Shown: piece by piece, positions 16,398-25,354 of the stretch | How the letters are laid out: each line of letters starts with the position of its first letter | Numbering within the stretch: position 1 is the stretch's first letter | Position numbers and translations under genes: made by a program | DNA from: Pseudomonas sp. NFIX28 | Lineage (GTDB): Bacteria > Pseudomonadota > Gammaproteobacteria > Pseudomonadales > Pseudomonadaceae | Assembly (NCBI RefSeq): GCF_900107395.1 | Contig: NZ_FNPW01000001.1 | Coordinates: 295,881-331,565 of the forward strand | Reading direction: 5' to 3' | DNA length: 35,685 bases | Notes under the pieces: model-generated | The model's database searches: none | Told to the model about the DNA's origin: nothing | Seen by the model: only the letters and a program-made list of their open reading frames with translations

Positions 16398-17009
16398 TCA
16401 GGCCCACAGGCTGGCCCAGGCCGAAGCCAGCAGCAACAGCGCCATGCCCCGGTTGAAACGCCGCAGCGCCGCCGGTGAGCGCAGCAGCCTGGCGGAGCCG
16501 GCGCCGAGCAGTGCCCAGGCGCCAAGACAAGGCAGGGACACGAAAAAGAACAGCAGCGACAGCAACAGCACCTGGCCCTGGCGTTCGCCGCCGTTGCCGG
16601 CGAACACGCTGACCACGGCCAGGGCCATCATCCAGGTCTTGGGGTTGACCAATTGCAGGCTGGCGGCGCCCAGCAGGCCCAGGCGCCTGTGTCGGGGATC
16701 GGCCGCTGGATCGAGTTCGGCGGCCGGCGCACGGAAGATCTGCCAGGCCAGGTAGCTCAGCCAGAACACCCCGGCCCAGCGCATGGCGCCCGGCAGGCCG
16801 GGCACTGCCATCAGCGTGCGGCCGAGGCCGCTGCCCACCAGCATGACGATGCCGGCGGCGGCCACGCAGGCGCCGAGAATGATCGGCAGCGCGGCCTTGA
16901 AGCCGTAGCGGGCGCTGTTGCTCAGCACCAGGATATTGGTCGGTCCCGGGGTGATCGAGGCGACGAAGGCGAACAGCAGGAAGGGCAGCAGGCTGGGCAG
17001 GGAAGACAA
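16398..17009 (-). CDS. LysE-family amino acid exporter
   Basis: Small inner-membrane exporter of the LysE/RhtB family, 203 residues with about six hydrophobic segments. The family signature is near the start (FVASITPGPTNILVLSNSARYGF). Members export amino acids, homoserine lactones or similar small molecules. The likely start is a TTG at 17009, with GGAG ten bases upstream; no ATG would keep the whole first helix. It lies 51 bp after an AraC-type regulator on the same strand, a common pairing in which the regulator controls the exporter. Substrate unknown. Confidence 0.88.
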   Translation of the reverse strand: MSSLPSLLPFLLFAFVASITPGPTNILVLSNSARYGFKAALPIILGACVAAAGIVMLVGSGLGRTLMAVPGLPGAMRWAGVFWLSYLAWQIFRAPAAELDPAADPRHRRLGLLGAASLQLVNPKTWMMALAVVSVFAGNGGERQGQVLLLSLLFFFVSLPCLGAWALLGAGSARLLRSPAALRRFNRGMALLLLASAWASLWA

Positions 17010-17060
17010 GGTTGCAGGCTCCGGAAAAGATCGAGGGAGGCGATCTTCGCCGGCGCTGGC

Positions 17061-17900
17061 TCAGGCGTCTGGAAGGTTTGAGCAGCGCTTGCGGTAGGCC
17101 GCCGGGGTCAGGCCGTAGGCACGGACGAACCAGCGCCCCATATGGCTCTGGTCGGCGAAACCGAGGGCCATGGCCACGTCGGCCGGCTGCTTGCCGCGAG
17201 CCAGCAGACGCCGGGCCTTGGCCAGGCGCAACTGCACCAGATAGGCGTGGGGCGGCAGGCCATAGGCGGCCTTGAAGGCGCGGGCCAGGCGGAAGCGGTC
17301 GACGCCGCAGGCCGCGCCCAGCTCGTCCAGGCTGATGTCCTGCTGGGCATGGGCGTGCAGGTAGTCGCGGGCCTTGTGCGCCACCAGCGGCAGGCGCGGG
17401 TCCTGGTGGTAGCGCTTGCGCCAGTGCAGGCGGCCGGTGAGCTGGTCGAGCAATTGGTCCATGGCGCTCTGGCGGACGATGCGCAGCTCGCCGTGGTGCA
17501 GGCTCTGGAAGGCATGGCTGGTGGCCTGGGCCAGGCGCGGGTCGCTGGCCAGGGTGGCGGCGAAGCTCAGCTGGCTGTCGGCCGGCGCCTCTTCGAACAG
17601 TGCGCTCAATTCACGCTTCAGCCAGTGCGGGTCGAGGTACAGCATGCGGTAGGTGAAGCCGCCTTCGGTGGGAGCATCGCCGTCGTGGATGTCCCCCGGT
17701 TCGAGCAGGAACACCTTGCCTGGGGTGCTGTGAAAGCGCTCGCGCCGGCAGTGGAACTGCTGCACGCCTTGTTCGGTCACGCCCACCAGGTAGCTGTCAT
17801 GCCAGTGGGGGTCGTAGGCATGGCCGGTGAAATGGGCGCGCAGGGTCTCGATGCCGGTGTCGGCATCCTGGGCCAGATCGATCCAGTTGTGCGCGTTCAT
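17061..17900 (-). CDS. AraC-family regulator
   Basis: Transcription factor of 279 residues: an N-terminal cupin sensor (about 20-150, with PHWHDSYLVGVTEQGVQQF and LEPGDIHDG) and a C-terminal double helix-turn-helix (about 175-275). The DNA-binding part shows DISLDELGAACGVDRFRLAR and the closing DQSHMGRWFVRAYGLTPAAYR motif typical of the family. The ATG at 17900 has only a weak GGA upstream. It is probably the regulator of the LysE-type exporter 51 bp downstream. The ligand is not known; amino acids are typical for this pairing. Confidence 0.9.
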   Translation of the reverse strand: MNAHNWIDLAQDADTGIETLRAHFTGHAYDPHWHDSYLVGVTEQGVQQFHCRRERFHSTPGKVFLLEPGDIHDGDAPTEGGFTYRMLYLDPHWLKRELSALFEEAPADSQLSFAATLASDPRLAQATSHAFQSLHHGELRIVRQSAMDQLLDQLTGRLHWRKRYHQDPRLPLVAHKARDYLHAHAQQDISLDELGAACGVDRFRLARAFKAAYGLPPHAYLVQLRLAKARRLLARGKQPADVAMALGFADQSHMGRWFVRAYGLTPAAYRKRCSNLPDA

Positions 17901-17975
17901 GAAAGGTCCGTGGCAAGGGCGGGAAGGGTAGTTAGCGCCGGCCGGCCCGGGCAGGTCTAGAAGATTTGTGCGGCC

Positions 17976-18617
17976 TCAACCGAACAGCCCGGCGGCGATA
18001 TTGATGGAGAACCCGAGGATCGCGGTGTTGAACACGAACCCGATCAGCGACTGCGCCAGGACGATCTTGCGCAGCTCGCGGGTGGCGACGCCGACGTCGG
18101 AGGTCTGCACCGCCACGCCGACGGTGAAGGAGAAATACAGGAAGTCCCAGTAATTGGGCGTGGTCAGGCCCTCGGCGAAGCGCAGCGCCGGGTCCTTGCC
18201 GCCCCAGGTGTAGAACAGGCGGGCGTAGTGCACGCTGAAAATCACCCCGATCAGCAGCCAGGAGCCGATTACCGTGAGGCCGGTGAAAGCGTAGTGCAGC
18301 AGGCGCTGGCTGGTTTCCAGGTCCTTGCTGTCGGACAGCGAGAGGGTGATGGCGGCGAGGCTGGCGATGGCGGCGATGCTGACCATGAACAGCACCAGCC
18401 CGGCGTTTTCGTCCTCGATCTCGGCGATGCGTTTCACATCGTCGGCCCCGGACCGCGCGGTGAGCCAGACCATCATCGCCAGGTAGCTCCAGACCCCGGC
18501 ATTCCAGCCAATGAGGATCTTGCTGATCAGGGTGTCGGCCGGAACCAGGATGCCTGTTGCCAGGCCGATAACGGCGCCGATGGTCAGGCGCGGGTGGGTA
18601 CGCACAAGAAAGGACAT
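17976..18617 (-). CDS. DUF1345 membrane protein
   Basis: Inner-membrane protein of 213 residues with about five hydrophobic segments, matching the DUF1345 family (no known function). Conserved-looking parts are FLVRTHPRL at the start, [19 protein letters not shown], and [19 protein letters not shown] near the end. I chose the ATG at 18617 because [11 protein letters not shown] is the usual beginning; an ATG at 18656 would add 13 residues ([13 protein letters not shown]). No clear link to the neighbours. Nothing in the sequence suggests a role. Confidence 0.8.
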   Translation of the reverse strand: MSFLVRTHPRLTIGAVIGLATGILVPADTLISKILIGWNAGVWSYLAMMVWLTARSGADDVKRIAEIEDENAGLVLFMVSIAAIASLAAITLSLSDSKDLETSQRLLHYAFTGLTVIGSWLLIGVIFSVHYARLFYTWGGKDPALRFAEGLTTPNYWDFLYFSFTVGVAVQTSDVGVATRELRKIVLAQSLIGFVFNTAILGFSINIAAGLFG

Positions 18618-18698
18618 GACGGCTCGCGATGGCGGGTTTTCGGCAAACCTTAGCATGCCACCGCAAGGGCAGTGGCCCCCGCGGTTACATGCCTCTTG

Positions 18699-18725
18699 CG
18701 TAGGAGCGAAGCTTGCTCGCGATAA
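18699..18725 (+). repeat. Single REP, GTAGGAGCGAAGCTTGCTCGCGA
   Basis: One REP copy lies between the DUF1345 and RND genes, with no facing partner within 100 bp. It is a sequence variant of the GTAGGAGCGAGGC family. Confidence 0.75.
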
Positions 18726-18770
18726 GCCTTCAACGATGACGCGGTGCGTTGAAGACTCATCGCAGCATGA

Positions 18771-21700
18771 CTATTCAGCGGCTCCTGGGGGCGTGACGCC
18801 TACCTGTTTTTTAGCGCCGCGCCGAATCAGCCTCATCACCACCACGAAAAACACCGGCACGAATACCACCGCCAGGGTCGCGGTAATCATCCCGCCGATC
18901 ACCCCGGTGCCGATGGCTTGCTGGCTGGCCGAGCTGGCACCGCTGGCGATGGCCAGGGGCACCACGCCGAGGATGAACGCCAGCGAGGTCATGACGATCG
19001 GCCGCAGGCGCAGGCGCGCAGCCTGCACCGTGGCGTCCACCAGGTCGTGGCCTTCGTCGTACAGGCTCTTGGCGAACTCGATGATCAGGATCGCGTTCTT
19101 CGCCGACAGGCCAATGATGGTGATCAGCCCGACCTTGAAGAACACGTCGTTGGGCATGCCACGCAGGGTCACCGCCAGCACCGCGCCGAGCACGCCCAGC
19201 GGCACCACCAGCAGCACCGAGGTCGGAATCGACCAGCTTTCGTACAGCGCCGCCAGGCACAGGAACACGATCAGCAGCGACAGCGCCAGCAGCAGCGGCG
19301 CCTGGCTGCCGGACAGGCGTTCCTGCAGTGACAGGCCGGTCCATTCCTGGCCCAGGCCGGGCGGCAGCTGGCTGACCAGGCGCTCGATTTCGGCCATGGC
19401 CTCGCCGGTGCTGTGGCCCGGGGTCGGCTCGCCGGAAATGCTGATGGCCGGGTAGCCGTTGTAGCGGGTCAGCTGGGTCGGGCCCTGGGTCCAGCGCGCC
19501 TCGGCGAAGGCCGACAGCGGCACCATCTTGCCGAGGTTGTTGCGCACATGGATTTTCAGCAGGTCTTCGACCTGGCTGCGTCGATCGCCTTCGGCCTGGA
19601 CCACCACGCGCTGCATGCGCCCCTGGTTGGGAAAGTCGTTGATATAGCTGGAACCCACCGCGGTGGACAGCACGTTGCCGATGTCGGCAAAGGACACGCC
19701 CAGGGCATTGGCCTGCTTGCGGTCGACTTCCAGGTGCACCTGCGGCGCTTCGGCCAGGGCGCTTTCGCGCACATTGGTCAGGATCGGGCTTTTCTCCGCG
19801 GCGGCCAGCAACTCGGTGCGGGCCTCCATCAGCGCGGCATGGCCGAGGCCGCCACGGTCCTGCAGGCGGAACTCGAAGCCGCTGGAGGTGCCCAGGCCAT
19901 CCACCGGCGGCGGCAGCACAGCGTAGGAAATCGCATCCTTGAGGTCACTGAAAGCGATGTTGGCGCGATCGGCGATGGATTGCGCCGAATCGTCGCTGCC
20001 GCGTTGCGCCCAGTCCTTGAGCGTGGTGAAGGCCAGCGCGGCGTTCTGCCCGCTGCCGGAGAAGCTGAAGCCGAGAATCACCGTGCTGTCGCCCACCCCG
20101 GGCTCGCTGGCGTTGTGCGCTTCGATCTGCTCCACCACCTGCACCGTGCGGTTCTTGCTCGCGCCCGGTGGCAGCTGGATGTCGGTGATGGTGTAGCCCT
20201 GGTCTTCCACCGGCAGGAACGAAGAGGGCAGGCGGCTGAACAGCAGCCCCAGGCCCACCAGCAGCACGCCGTACACCAGCAGGTAGCGGCCGCAGCGTTT
20301 CAGTGCGTAGGCGACCCAGCGCTGGTAGCCGTCGCTGAGGTTCTCGAAACGCCGGTTGAACCAGCCGAAGAAGCCGCCTTTTTCATGGTGCTCGCCCTTG
20401 GCGATCGGCTTGAGCAGGGTGGCGCACAGGGCCGGGGTCAGGGTCAGGGCCAGGAACGCCGAGAACAGGATCGAGGTGGCCATCGACAGCGAGAACTGCT
20501 GGTAGATGACGCCCACCGAACCCGGCATGAAGGCCATCGGCAGGAACACCGCCACCAGCACCAGGGTGATGCCGACGATGGCGCCGGTGATCTGCTGCAT
20601 GGCCTTGCGCGTCGCCTCCCTGGGCGGCAGGCCTTCGCTGGCCATGATCCGCTCGACGTTCTCCACCACCACAATGGCGTCGTCCACCAGGATGCCGATG
20701 GCCAGGACCATGCCGAACATGGTCAGCACGTTGATCGAGAAACCCAGCGCCAGCATGGTGGCGAAGGTTCCCATCAGCGCCACCGGCACCACCAGCGTCG
20801 GGATCAGCGTGTAGCGGATGTTCTGCAGGAACAGGAACATCACCGCGAACACCAGCAACATGGCTTCGCCCAGGGTGTAGACCACCTTGGTGATCGAGAC
20901 CTTGACGAAGGGCGAGGTGTCGTAGGGGATCTTGTACTCCACGCCGGCCGGGAAGTAGCGCGCCAGCTCGTCCATCTTCGCCCGCACCAGGGTCGCGGTG
21001 TTCAGTGCGTTGGCCCCCGGCGACAGCTGCACGCCGACGGCGGTGGAAGGCTTGCCGTTGAGGCGGGTGGAGAACTGGTATTCCTGGCTGCCGACTTCTA
21101 CCCGGGCGACGTCGCCGATGCGCACCGTGGAGCCGTCCGGATTGGCCCGCAGGACAATGTCGGCGAACTCTTCGGGGGTCGACAGCTGGCCCTTGACCAG
21201 CACCGTGGCGGTGATTTCCTGGGTCGAGCGGCTCGGCAGGTCGCCGATGCTGCCAGCCGAAACCTGGGCGTTCTGCGCGACGATCGCCGCGTTGACGTCG
21301 GCCGGGCTCAAGTTGAAGCCGATCAGCTTCTGCGGGTCGATCCACACCCGCATGGCCCGCTCGGCGCCGTACAGCTGGGCCTTGCCGACGCCGTCCAGGC
21401 GGCGGATCTCGTTCATCACGTTACGCGCCAGGTAATCGCTGAGCGCGGTGTCGTCGAGCTTGCCGTCGCTGGAGGTGAGGGTGATCAGCAGCAGGAAGCC
21501 GGCCGACACTTTCTCCACCTGCAGGCCTTGCTGGGTCACCGCTTGCGGCAGGCGTGGCTCCACCGCCTTGAGGCGGTTCTGCACGTCGACCTGGGCCATT
21601 TCCGGGTTGGTGCCCGGCTGGAAGGTGGCGGTGATGGTGGCGCTGCCCAGGCTGCTCTGGGACGAGAAATACAGCAGGTGATCGGCGCCGTTGAGCTCTT

Positions 21701-21899
21701 CCTCGATCAGGCTGACCACGCTTTCGTCCACGGTCTGCGCCGAGGCGCCCGGGTACACGGCGTAGATCTCGATGCTCGGCGGGGCGACGTTGGGGTACTG
21801 CGCCACCGGCAACTGCGGGATGGCGAGGGCGCCGGCCAGCAGGATAAACAGGGCGACCACCCAGGCGAACACCGGGCGGTCGATAAAGAATTGCGGCAT
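18771..21899 (-). CDS. RND efflux permease (HAE1 family)
   Basis: Inner-membrane, proton-driven drug efflux pump of 1042 residues, the AcrB/MexB/MexY length. It begins MPQFFIDRPVFAWVVALFIL, the family start. The proton-relay aspartates are D406 and D407 in TM4 (AIGILVDDAIVVVENVERIM), and the TM10 lysine is in GLSAKNAILIIEFAKSLYDE. The two large periplasmic loops are complete. It is 12 bp downstream of its adaptor and has no outer-membrane channel gene beside it, so it probably borrows one (OprM/TolC-like), as MexXY does. General appearance is closest to the MexY-like branch, but I do not assign a name. Control by the divergent two-component system is likely. Confidence 0.92.
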   Translation of the reverse strand: MPQFFIDRPVFAWVVALFILLAGALAIPQLPVAQYPNVAPPSIEIYAVYPGASAQTVDESVVSLIEEELNGADHLLYFSSQSSLGSATITATFQPGTNPEMAQVDVQNRLKAVEPRLPQAVTQQGLQVEKVSAGFLLLITLTSSDGKLDDTALSDYLARNVMNEIRRLDGVGKAQLYGAERAMRVWIDPQKLIGFNLSPADVNAAIVAQNAQVSAGSIGDLPSRSTQEITATVLVKGQLSTPEEFADIVLRANPDGSTVRIGDVARVEVGSQEYQFSTRLNGKPSTAVGVQLSPGANALNTATLVRAKMDELARYFPAGVEYKIPYDTSPFVKVSITKVVYTLGEAMLLVFAVMFLFLQNIRYTLIPTLVVPVALMGTFATMLALGFSINVLTMFGMVLAIGILVDDAIVVVENVERIMASEGLPPREATRKAMQQITGAIVGITLVLVAVFLPMAFMPGSVGVIYQQFSLSMATSILFSAFLALTLTPALCATLLKPIAKGEHHEKGGFFGWFNRRFENLSDGYQRWVAYALKRCGRYLLVYGVLLVGLGLLFSRLPSSFLPVEDQGYTITDIQLPPGASKNRTVQVVEQIEAHNASEPGVGDSTVILGFSFSGSGQNAALAFTTLKDWAQRGSDDSAQSIADRANIAFSDLKDAISYAVLPPPVDGLGTSSGFEFRLQDRGGLGHAALMEARTELLAAAEKSPILTNVRESALAEAPQVHLEVDRKQANALGVSFADIGNVLSTAVGSSYINDFPNQGRMQRVVVQAEGDRRSQVEDLLKIHVRNNLGKMVPLSAFAEARWTQGPTQLTRYNGYPAISISGEPTPGHSTGEAMAEIERLVSQLPPGLGQEWTGLSLQERLSGSQAPLLLALSLLIVFLCLAALYESWSIPTSVLLVVPLGVLGAVLAVTLRGMPNDVFFKVGLITIIGLSAKNAILIIEFAKSLYDEGHDLVDATVQAARLRLRPIVMTSLAFILGVVPLAIASGASSASQQAIGTGVIGGMITATLAVVFVPVFFVVVMRLIRRGAKKQVGVTPPGAAE

Positions 21900-21911
21900 G
21901 AGGATTCCTAC

Positions 21912-23069
21912 CTACTGTCCAGTGGTCTGGGCAAGGGGAAGAGGGCTGTCGTCGACCTGCACCTTTTCGCCGGGACGGGCGTGCTGCAGGCCCTCGACGA
22001 CGATACGGTCGCCGGCCTTGAGGCCTTCGCTGACGATCCAGCGGTCCTGTTGCGCGGCGCCCAGTTGCACCGACCGCTGCACCACGCGCTGCTCGGCATC
22101 CACCAGCAGCACTTGGGCGATGCCGGCGCTGTCGCGCTGGATGGCCCGCTGCGGCACGCTGATGCCCTGGCGGTTCACCGCCTGCTCCAGGCGCACGCGA
22201 ATGAAGCTGCCGGGCAACAGGTCGAGGTCCGGGTTGGGAAACTCGCTGCGCAGGATGATCTGGCCGGTGCTCGGGTCGACGCTGAGGTCGGCGAACAGCA
22301 GCTTGCCCGGCAGCGGGTAGAGGCTGCCGTCGTCCTGGATCAGCGTGGCCTTGGCCTGGTCCTGGCCGACCTGCTGCAACTGGCCGGCGCGGAAGGCGCG
22401 GCGCAGGTCGTTGAGTTCGCGGGTCGATTGGGTGAGGTCGGCGTGGATCGGGTCCAGTTGCTGGATCAGCGCCAGCGGCGTGGTTTCGTTCTGGCCCACC
22501 AGCGCGCCTTCGGTGACCAGGGCGCGGCCGACGCGCCCGGAAATCGGCGCGGTGACGGTGGCGTAGCCCAGGTTCAGCCGGGCGCGCTGCACGGCGGCCT
22601 GGTTGGCGGCTACGTCGGCGGCGGTCTGGCGCGCGTTGGCCCGGGCATTGTCGTATTCCTGGGCGCTGATGGCCTGGTCATCGATCAACTGCGCATAGCG
22701 CTGTTCCTGCAGCCGGGCCTGGAAGGCGTTGGCCTCGGCCTTGCGCAGGCTGGCCAGGGCGCTGTCGAGGTCGGCCTTGAACGGCGCCGGGTCGATGCGA
22801 AACAGCACATCGCCCTGCTTGACGTCGGTGCCTTCGCGGAAAGTCCGCTGCAGCACCACACCGGCCACCCGTGCGCGCACCTCGGCGATGCGCGGCGCGG
22901 CGATGCGCCCGCTCAGCTCGCTGCTGATCGACAGCGGGCGAGTCTCGACGGTTTCGACACGGACCTTGGCCAACGGCGCCTGTTCTTCGGCGGTGGAGGC
23001 CTGGTCGCAAGCGCTCAGCGCGGCTGCCAGCAACAACAGGCAGAACGGCGCAAACAGGTTTTTCGACAT
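21912..23069 (-). CDS. RND efflux periplasmic adaptor (lipoprotein)
   Basis: Membrane-fusion protein that joins the RND pump to the outer-membrane channel. It has 385 residues and starts with a lipoprotein signal: LLLLAAALSAC with acylated C21. Order: signal, beta-barrel and lipoyl half, helical hairpin (about 95-160, ASLRKAEANAFQARLQEQRY and AANQAAVQRARLNLGYATV), lipoyl half (TAPISGRVGRALV), then the beta-barrel and membrane-proximal domains. The ATG at 23069 is preceded by GGGG at fair distance; the longer reading adds 13 non-signal residues through a hairpin. First gene of the efflux operon. Confidence 0.92.
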   Translation of the reverse strand: MSKNLFAPFCLLLLAAALSACDQASTAEEQAPLAKVRVETVETRPLSISSELSGRIAAPRIAEVRARVAGVVLQRTFREGTDVKQGDVLFRIDPAPFKADLDSALASLRKAEANAFQARLQEQRYAQLIDDQAISAQEYDNARANARQTAADVAANQAAVQRARLNLGYATVTAPISGRVGRALVTEGALVGQNETTPLALIQQLDPIHADLTQSTRELNDLRRAFRAGQLQQVGQDQAKATLIQDDGSLYPLPGKLLFADLSVDPSTGQIILRSEFPNPDLDLLPGSFIRVRLEQAVNRQGISVPQRAIQRDSAGIAQVLLVDAEQRVVQRSVQLGAAQQDRWIVSEGLKAGDRIVVEGLQHARPGEKVQVDDSPLPLAQTTGQ

Positions 23070-23090
23070 GCTGATACCCCAATAATGACT

Positions 23091-23113
23091 GCGGCATGCT
23101 AAGGGCATGCCGC
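23091..23113. promoter_or_regulatory. 9-bp inverted repeat in the efflux operon leader
   Basis: GCGGCATGC-TAAGG-GCATGCCGC: perfect 9-bp arms with a 5-base spacer, starting 22 bases before the adaptor start codon. It could be a repressor operator or a leader hairpin close to the ribosome site. Confidence 0.5.
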
Positions 23114-23120
23114 CAAAACC

Positions 23121-23160
23121 GCTGTGAAGCTGTGTAGGTGCTGTGTGAAAAAGTGTGAAG
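23121..23160. promoter_or_regulatory. Four phased TTCACA-type direct repeats (candidate response-regulator site)
   Basis: On the minus strand: TTCACACTTT, TTCACACAGCA, CCTACACAGC and TTCACAGC, with repeat starts 10-11 bp apart. OmpR/PhoB-type regulators bind direct repeats at this spacing. The array lies between the efflux operon and the OmpR-type regulator gene, so it is a natural target for that regulator, acting on both sides. Confidence 0.55.
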
Positions 23161-23281
23161 TGAACGCTCGCCTATCCGCGAGGTTGTATATCCTTTGCGA
23201 GCTCAACTTCGTCATCGCTGTCTGGTGAGCGTTGCTCGCGATCAACAATCATCAGTCACAACTGCCTTTTCTGGACTCTCC

Positions 23282-23983
23282 ATGCCCAACATCCTTCTGG
23301 TCGAAGACGACCCCGCGCTCTCTGAACTGATTGCCAGCTATCTGGAGCGCAACGGCTATCAGGTCAATGTCATCAGCCGCGGCGACCAGGTGCGTGAACG
23401 GGCGCGGGTCAATCCACCGGACCTGGTGATCCTCGACCTGATGCTGCCCGGCCTCGACGGCCTGCAGGTCTGCCGCCTGCTGCGGGCCGACTCGGCGTCG
23501 CTGCCGATCCTGATGCTGACCGCCCGCGATGATAGCCACGATCAGGTGCTGGGGCTGGAAATGGGCGCCGACGATTATGTGACAAAGCCTTGCGAGCCCC
23601 GCGTGCTGCTGGCGCGGGTGCGCACCCTGTTGCGCCGCAGCAGCCTCGGCGAGCCGCAGACCGCCAGCGACCGGATTCTCATGGGCAACCTGTGCATCGA
23701 CCTGTCGGAGCGCACCGTGAGCTGGCGCGACCAGTTGGTGGAGCTGTCCAGCGGCGAATACAACCTGCTGGTGGTGCTGGCCCGGCACGCCGGCGAGGTG
23801 CTGAGCCGCGACCAGATCCTGCAACGCTTGCGGGGCATCGAATTCAACGGCACCGATCGCTCGGTGGACGTGGCGATTTCCAAGCTGCGGCGCAAGTTCG
23901 ACGACCACGCCGGCGAGGCGCGCAAGATCAAGACCGTGTGGGGCAAGGGGTACCTGTTCAGCCGTTCCGAATGGGAATGCTGA
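23282..23983 (+). CDS. OmpR-family response regulator, RstA-like
   Basis: DNA-binding response regulator of 233 residues. The receiver domain (1-115) has the acidic pair D9/D10, phospho-acceptor D52 (VILDLMLPG), T80 and K102. The winged-helix effector domain (about 135-230) includes ELSSGEYNLLVVLARHAGEVLSRDQ and the RSVDVAISKLRRK recognition region. The start MPNILLVEDD at 23282 is standard; the upstream open frame is leader sequence. Its partner kinase starts 4 bp after the stop. It is divergent from the RND operon and is the likely regulator of it. The pair most resembles RstA/RstB by architecture. Confidence 0.92.
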   Translation: MPNILLVEDDPALSELIASYLERNGYQVNVISRGDQVRERARVNPPDLVILDLMLPGLDGLQVCRLLRADSASLPILMLTARDDSHDQVLGLEMGADDYVTKPCEPRVLLARVRTLLRRSSLGEPQTASDRILMGNLCIDLSERTVSWRDQLVELSSGEYNLLVVLARHAGEVLSRDQILQRLRGIEFNGTDRSVDVAISKLRRKFDDHAGEARKIKTVWGKGYLFSRSEWEC

Positions 23984-23987
23984 GCCG

Positions 23988-25289
23988 ATGCTGAGAATCC
24001 TGATTCGCCTGTACCTGGTGACCATCGTCTCGTTCAGCGCGGCGATCTACCTGGTGCCGGAACTGGTGGTGAAGGTCTTCCACGAACGCTTTCTGACCTA
24101 CAACCTGGATTACTCCCGCGGCCTGCAAACCCTGATCGTCAAGCAGTTTCACGGCGTACCCTCAGAGCAGTGGCCGGCCCTGGCCGCGGAAATGGACGAG
24201 GAATTCCAGCCGCTGCACATCGTGCTGACCCGCAACGACGACGCCGATTTCACCCTCTACGAGCGCGAACGCCTGCAACGCGGCGAGAACGTGGTGCGGG
24301 TCGGCGACTGGGGCTGGCGCACCCTCGCGGTGACGCCACTGAACGAACACATGGCGGTGCAGATGGTGGTGCCGCCGGACCCGATCGACGTCAGCCTGCT
24401 GTACTGGAGCATCAACGTGCTGATCGGCGCGACCATGCTCGCCTGCCTGCTGGTCTGGCTGCGGCCGCACTGGCGCGACCTGGAGCGCCTGAAACACGCC
24501 GCCGAGCGCTTCGGCAAGGGCTACTTGAGCGAGCGCACGCAGATCCCCTCGAGCTCCAACATCGGCAGCCTGGCCAAGGTCTTCGACACCATGGCCGGCG
24601 ACATCGAAAACCTGCTGAACCAGCAACGCGACCTGCTCAACGCGGTGTCCCACGAGTTGCGCACGCCCTTGACCCGTCTCGACTTCGGCCTGGCGCTGGC
24701 GCTCTCCGACGACCTGCCGGCAACCAGCCGCGAACGCCTGCAAGGGCTGGTGGCGCATATCCGCGAGCTGGACGAGCTGGTGCTCGAGTTGCTGTCCTAC
24801 AGCCGTTTGCAGAACCCGGCGCAATTGCCGGAACAGGTCGAAGTGTCGCTGGACGAGTTCATCGACAGCATCCTGGGCAGCGTCGACGACGAGCTGGAAT
24901 CGCCGGACATCGTCATCGACGTGCTGCTGCACGGCCACCTGGAGCGCTTCACCCTCGACCCGCGGCTGACCGCCCGGGCGATCCAGAACTTGCTGCGCAA
25001 CGCCACGCGCTATTGCGAAAAGCGTATCCAGGTGGGGGTGCGGGTCAGCGACCACGGCTGTGAAATCTGGGTCGACGACGACGGCATCGGCATTCCCGAC
25101 GACGAACGCGAGCGGGTATTCGAGCCGTTCTACCGCCTGGACCGCAGCCGCGATCGCGCCACCGGCGGTTTCGGCCTCGGCCTGGCCATCAGCCGTCGGG
25201 CCCTGGAAGCCCAGGACGGGAGCCTGACCGTCGAAGCCTCGCCGCTGGGCGGCGCGCGCTTTCGCCTGTGGCTGCCGGCCCAGGCCTGA
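23988..25289 (+). CDS. Sensor histidine kinase, RstB-like
   Basis: Membrane-bound kinase of 433 residues, the same length as E. coli RstB. It has TM1 (about 5-24), a periplasmic sensor of about 110 residues, TM2 (138-158, followed by VWLRPHWRDLERLKHAAERFG as in RstB), HAMP, the phospho-acceptor H222 (VSHELRTPLTRL), then the ATPase domain with the N box (NLLRNATRYC), DDGIGIPDDE, FEPFYRLDRSRDRATGGFGL and the G2 box. The periplasmic part is rich in acidic residues (EMDEEF, NDDADF), which could bind cations or cationic compounds (inference). It is almost fused to the regulator gene. Confidence 0.92.
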   Translation: MLRILIRLYLVTIVSFSAAIYLVPELVVKVFHERFLTYNLDYSRGLQTLIVKQFHGVPSEQWPALAAEMDEEFQPLHIVLTRNDDADFTLYERERLQRGENVVRVGDWGWRTLAVTPLNEHMAVQMVVPPDPIDVSLLYWSINVLIGATMLACLLVWLRPHWRDLERLKHAAERFGKGYLSERTQIPSSSNIGSLAKVFDTMAGDIENLLNQQRDLLNAVSHELRTPLTRLDFGLALALSDDLPATSRERLQGLVAHIRELDELVLELLSYSRLQNPAQLPEQVEVSLDEFIDSILGSVDDELESPDIVIDVLLHGHLERFTLDPRLTARAIQNLLRNATRYCEKRIQVGVRVSDHGCEIWVDDDGIGIPDDERERVFEPFYRLDRSRDRATGGFGLGLAISRRALEAQDGSLTVEASPLGGARFRLWLPAQA

Positions 25290-25336
25290 GCCTGGCCGGG
25301 CTGGGCATTCCCTGCGCCGGGCACGCCCGGCCAGGC
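25290..25336. terminator. 12-bp stem-loop between convergent genes
   Basis: GCCTGGCCGGGC (25290-25301) and its exact complement (25325-25336) flank a 23-base loop between the kinase stop and the nicotinamidase stop. No U-run follows on either strand, so termination efficiency is uncertain, but the position between convergent genes supports it. Confidence 0.55.
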
Positions 25337-25354
25337 GTTACACAACCTGTTGCT

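Noticed and set aside
19413..23102. A 1229-residue open frame on the plus strand, antisense to the RND pump and adaptor
   Set aside because: Long antisense frames are normal in DNA with high GC at third positions. It has no start signal, low-complexity Arg/His/Gln/Ala-rich composition, and both genes on the other strand are fully conserved.
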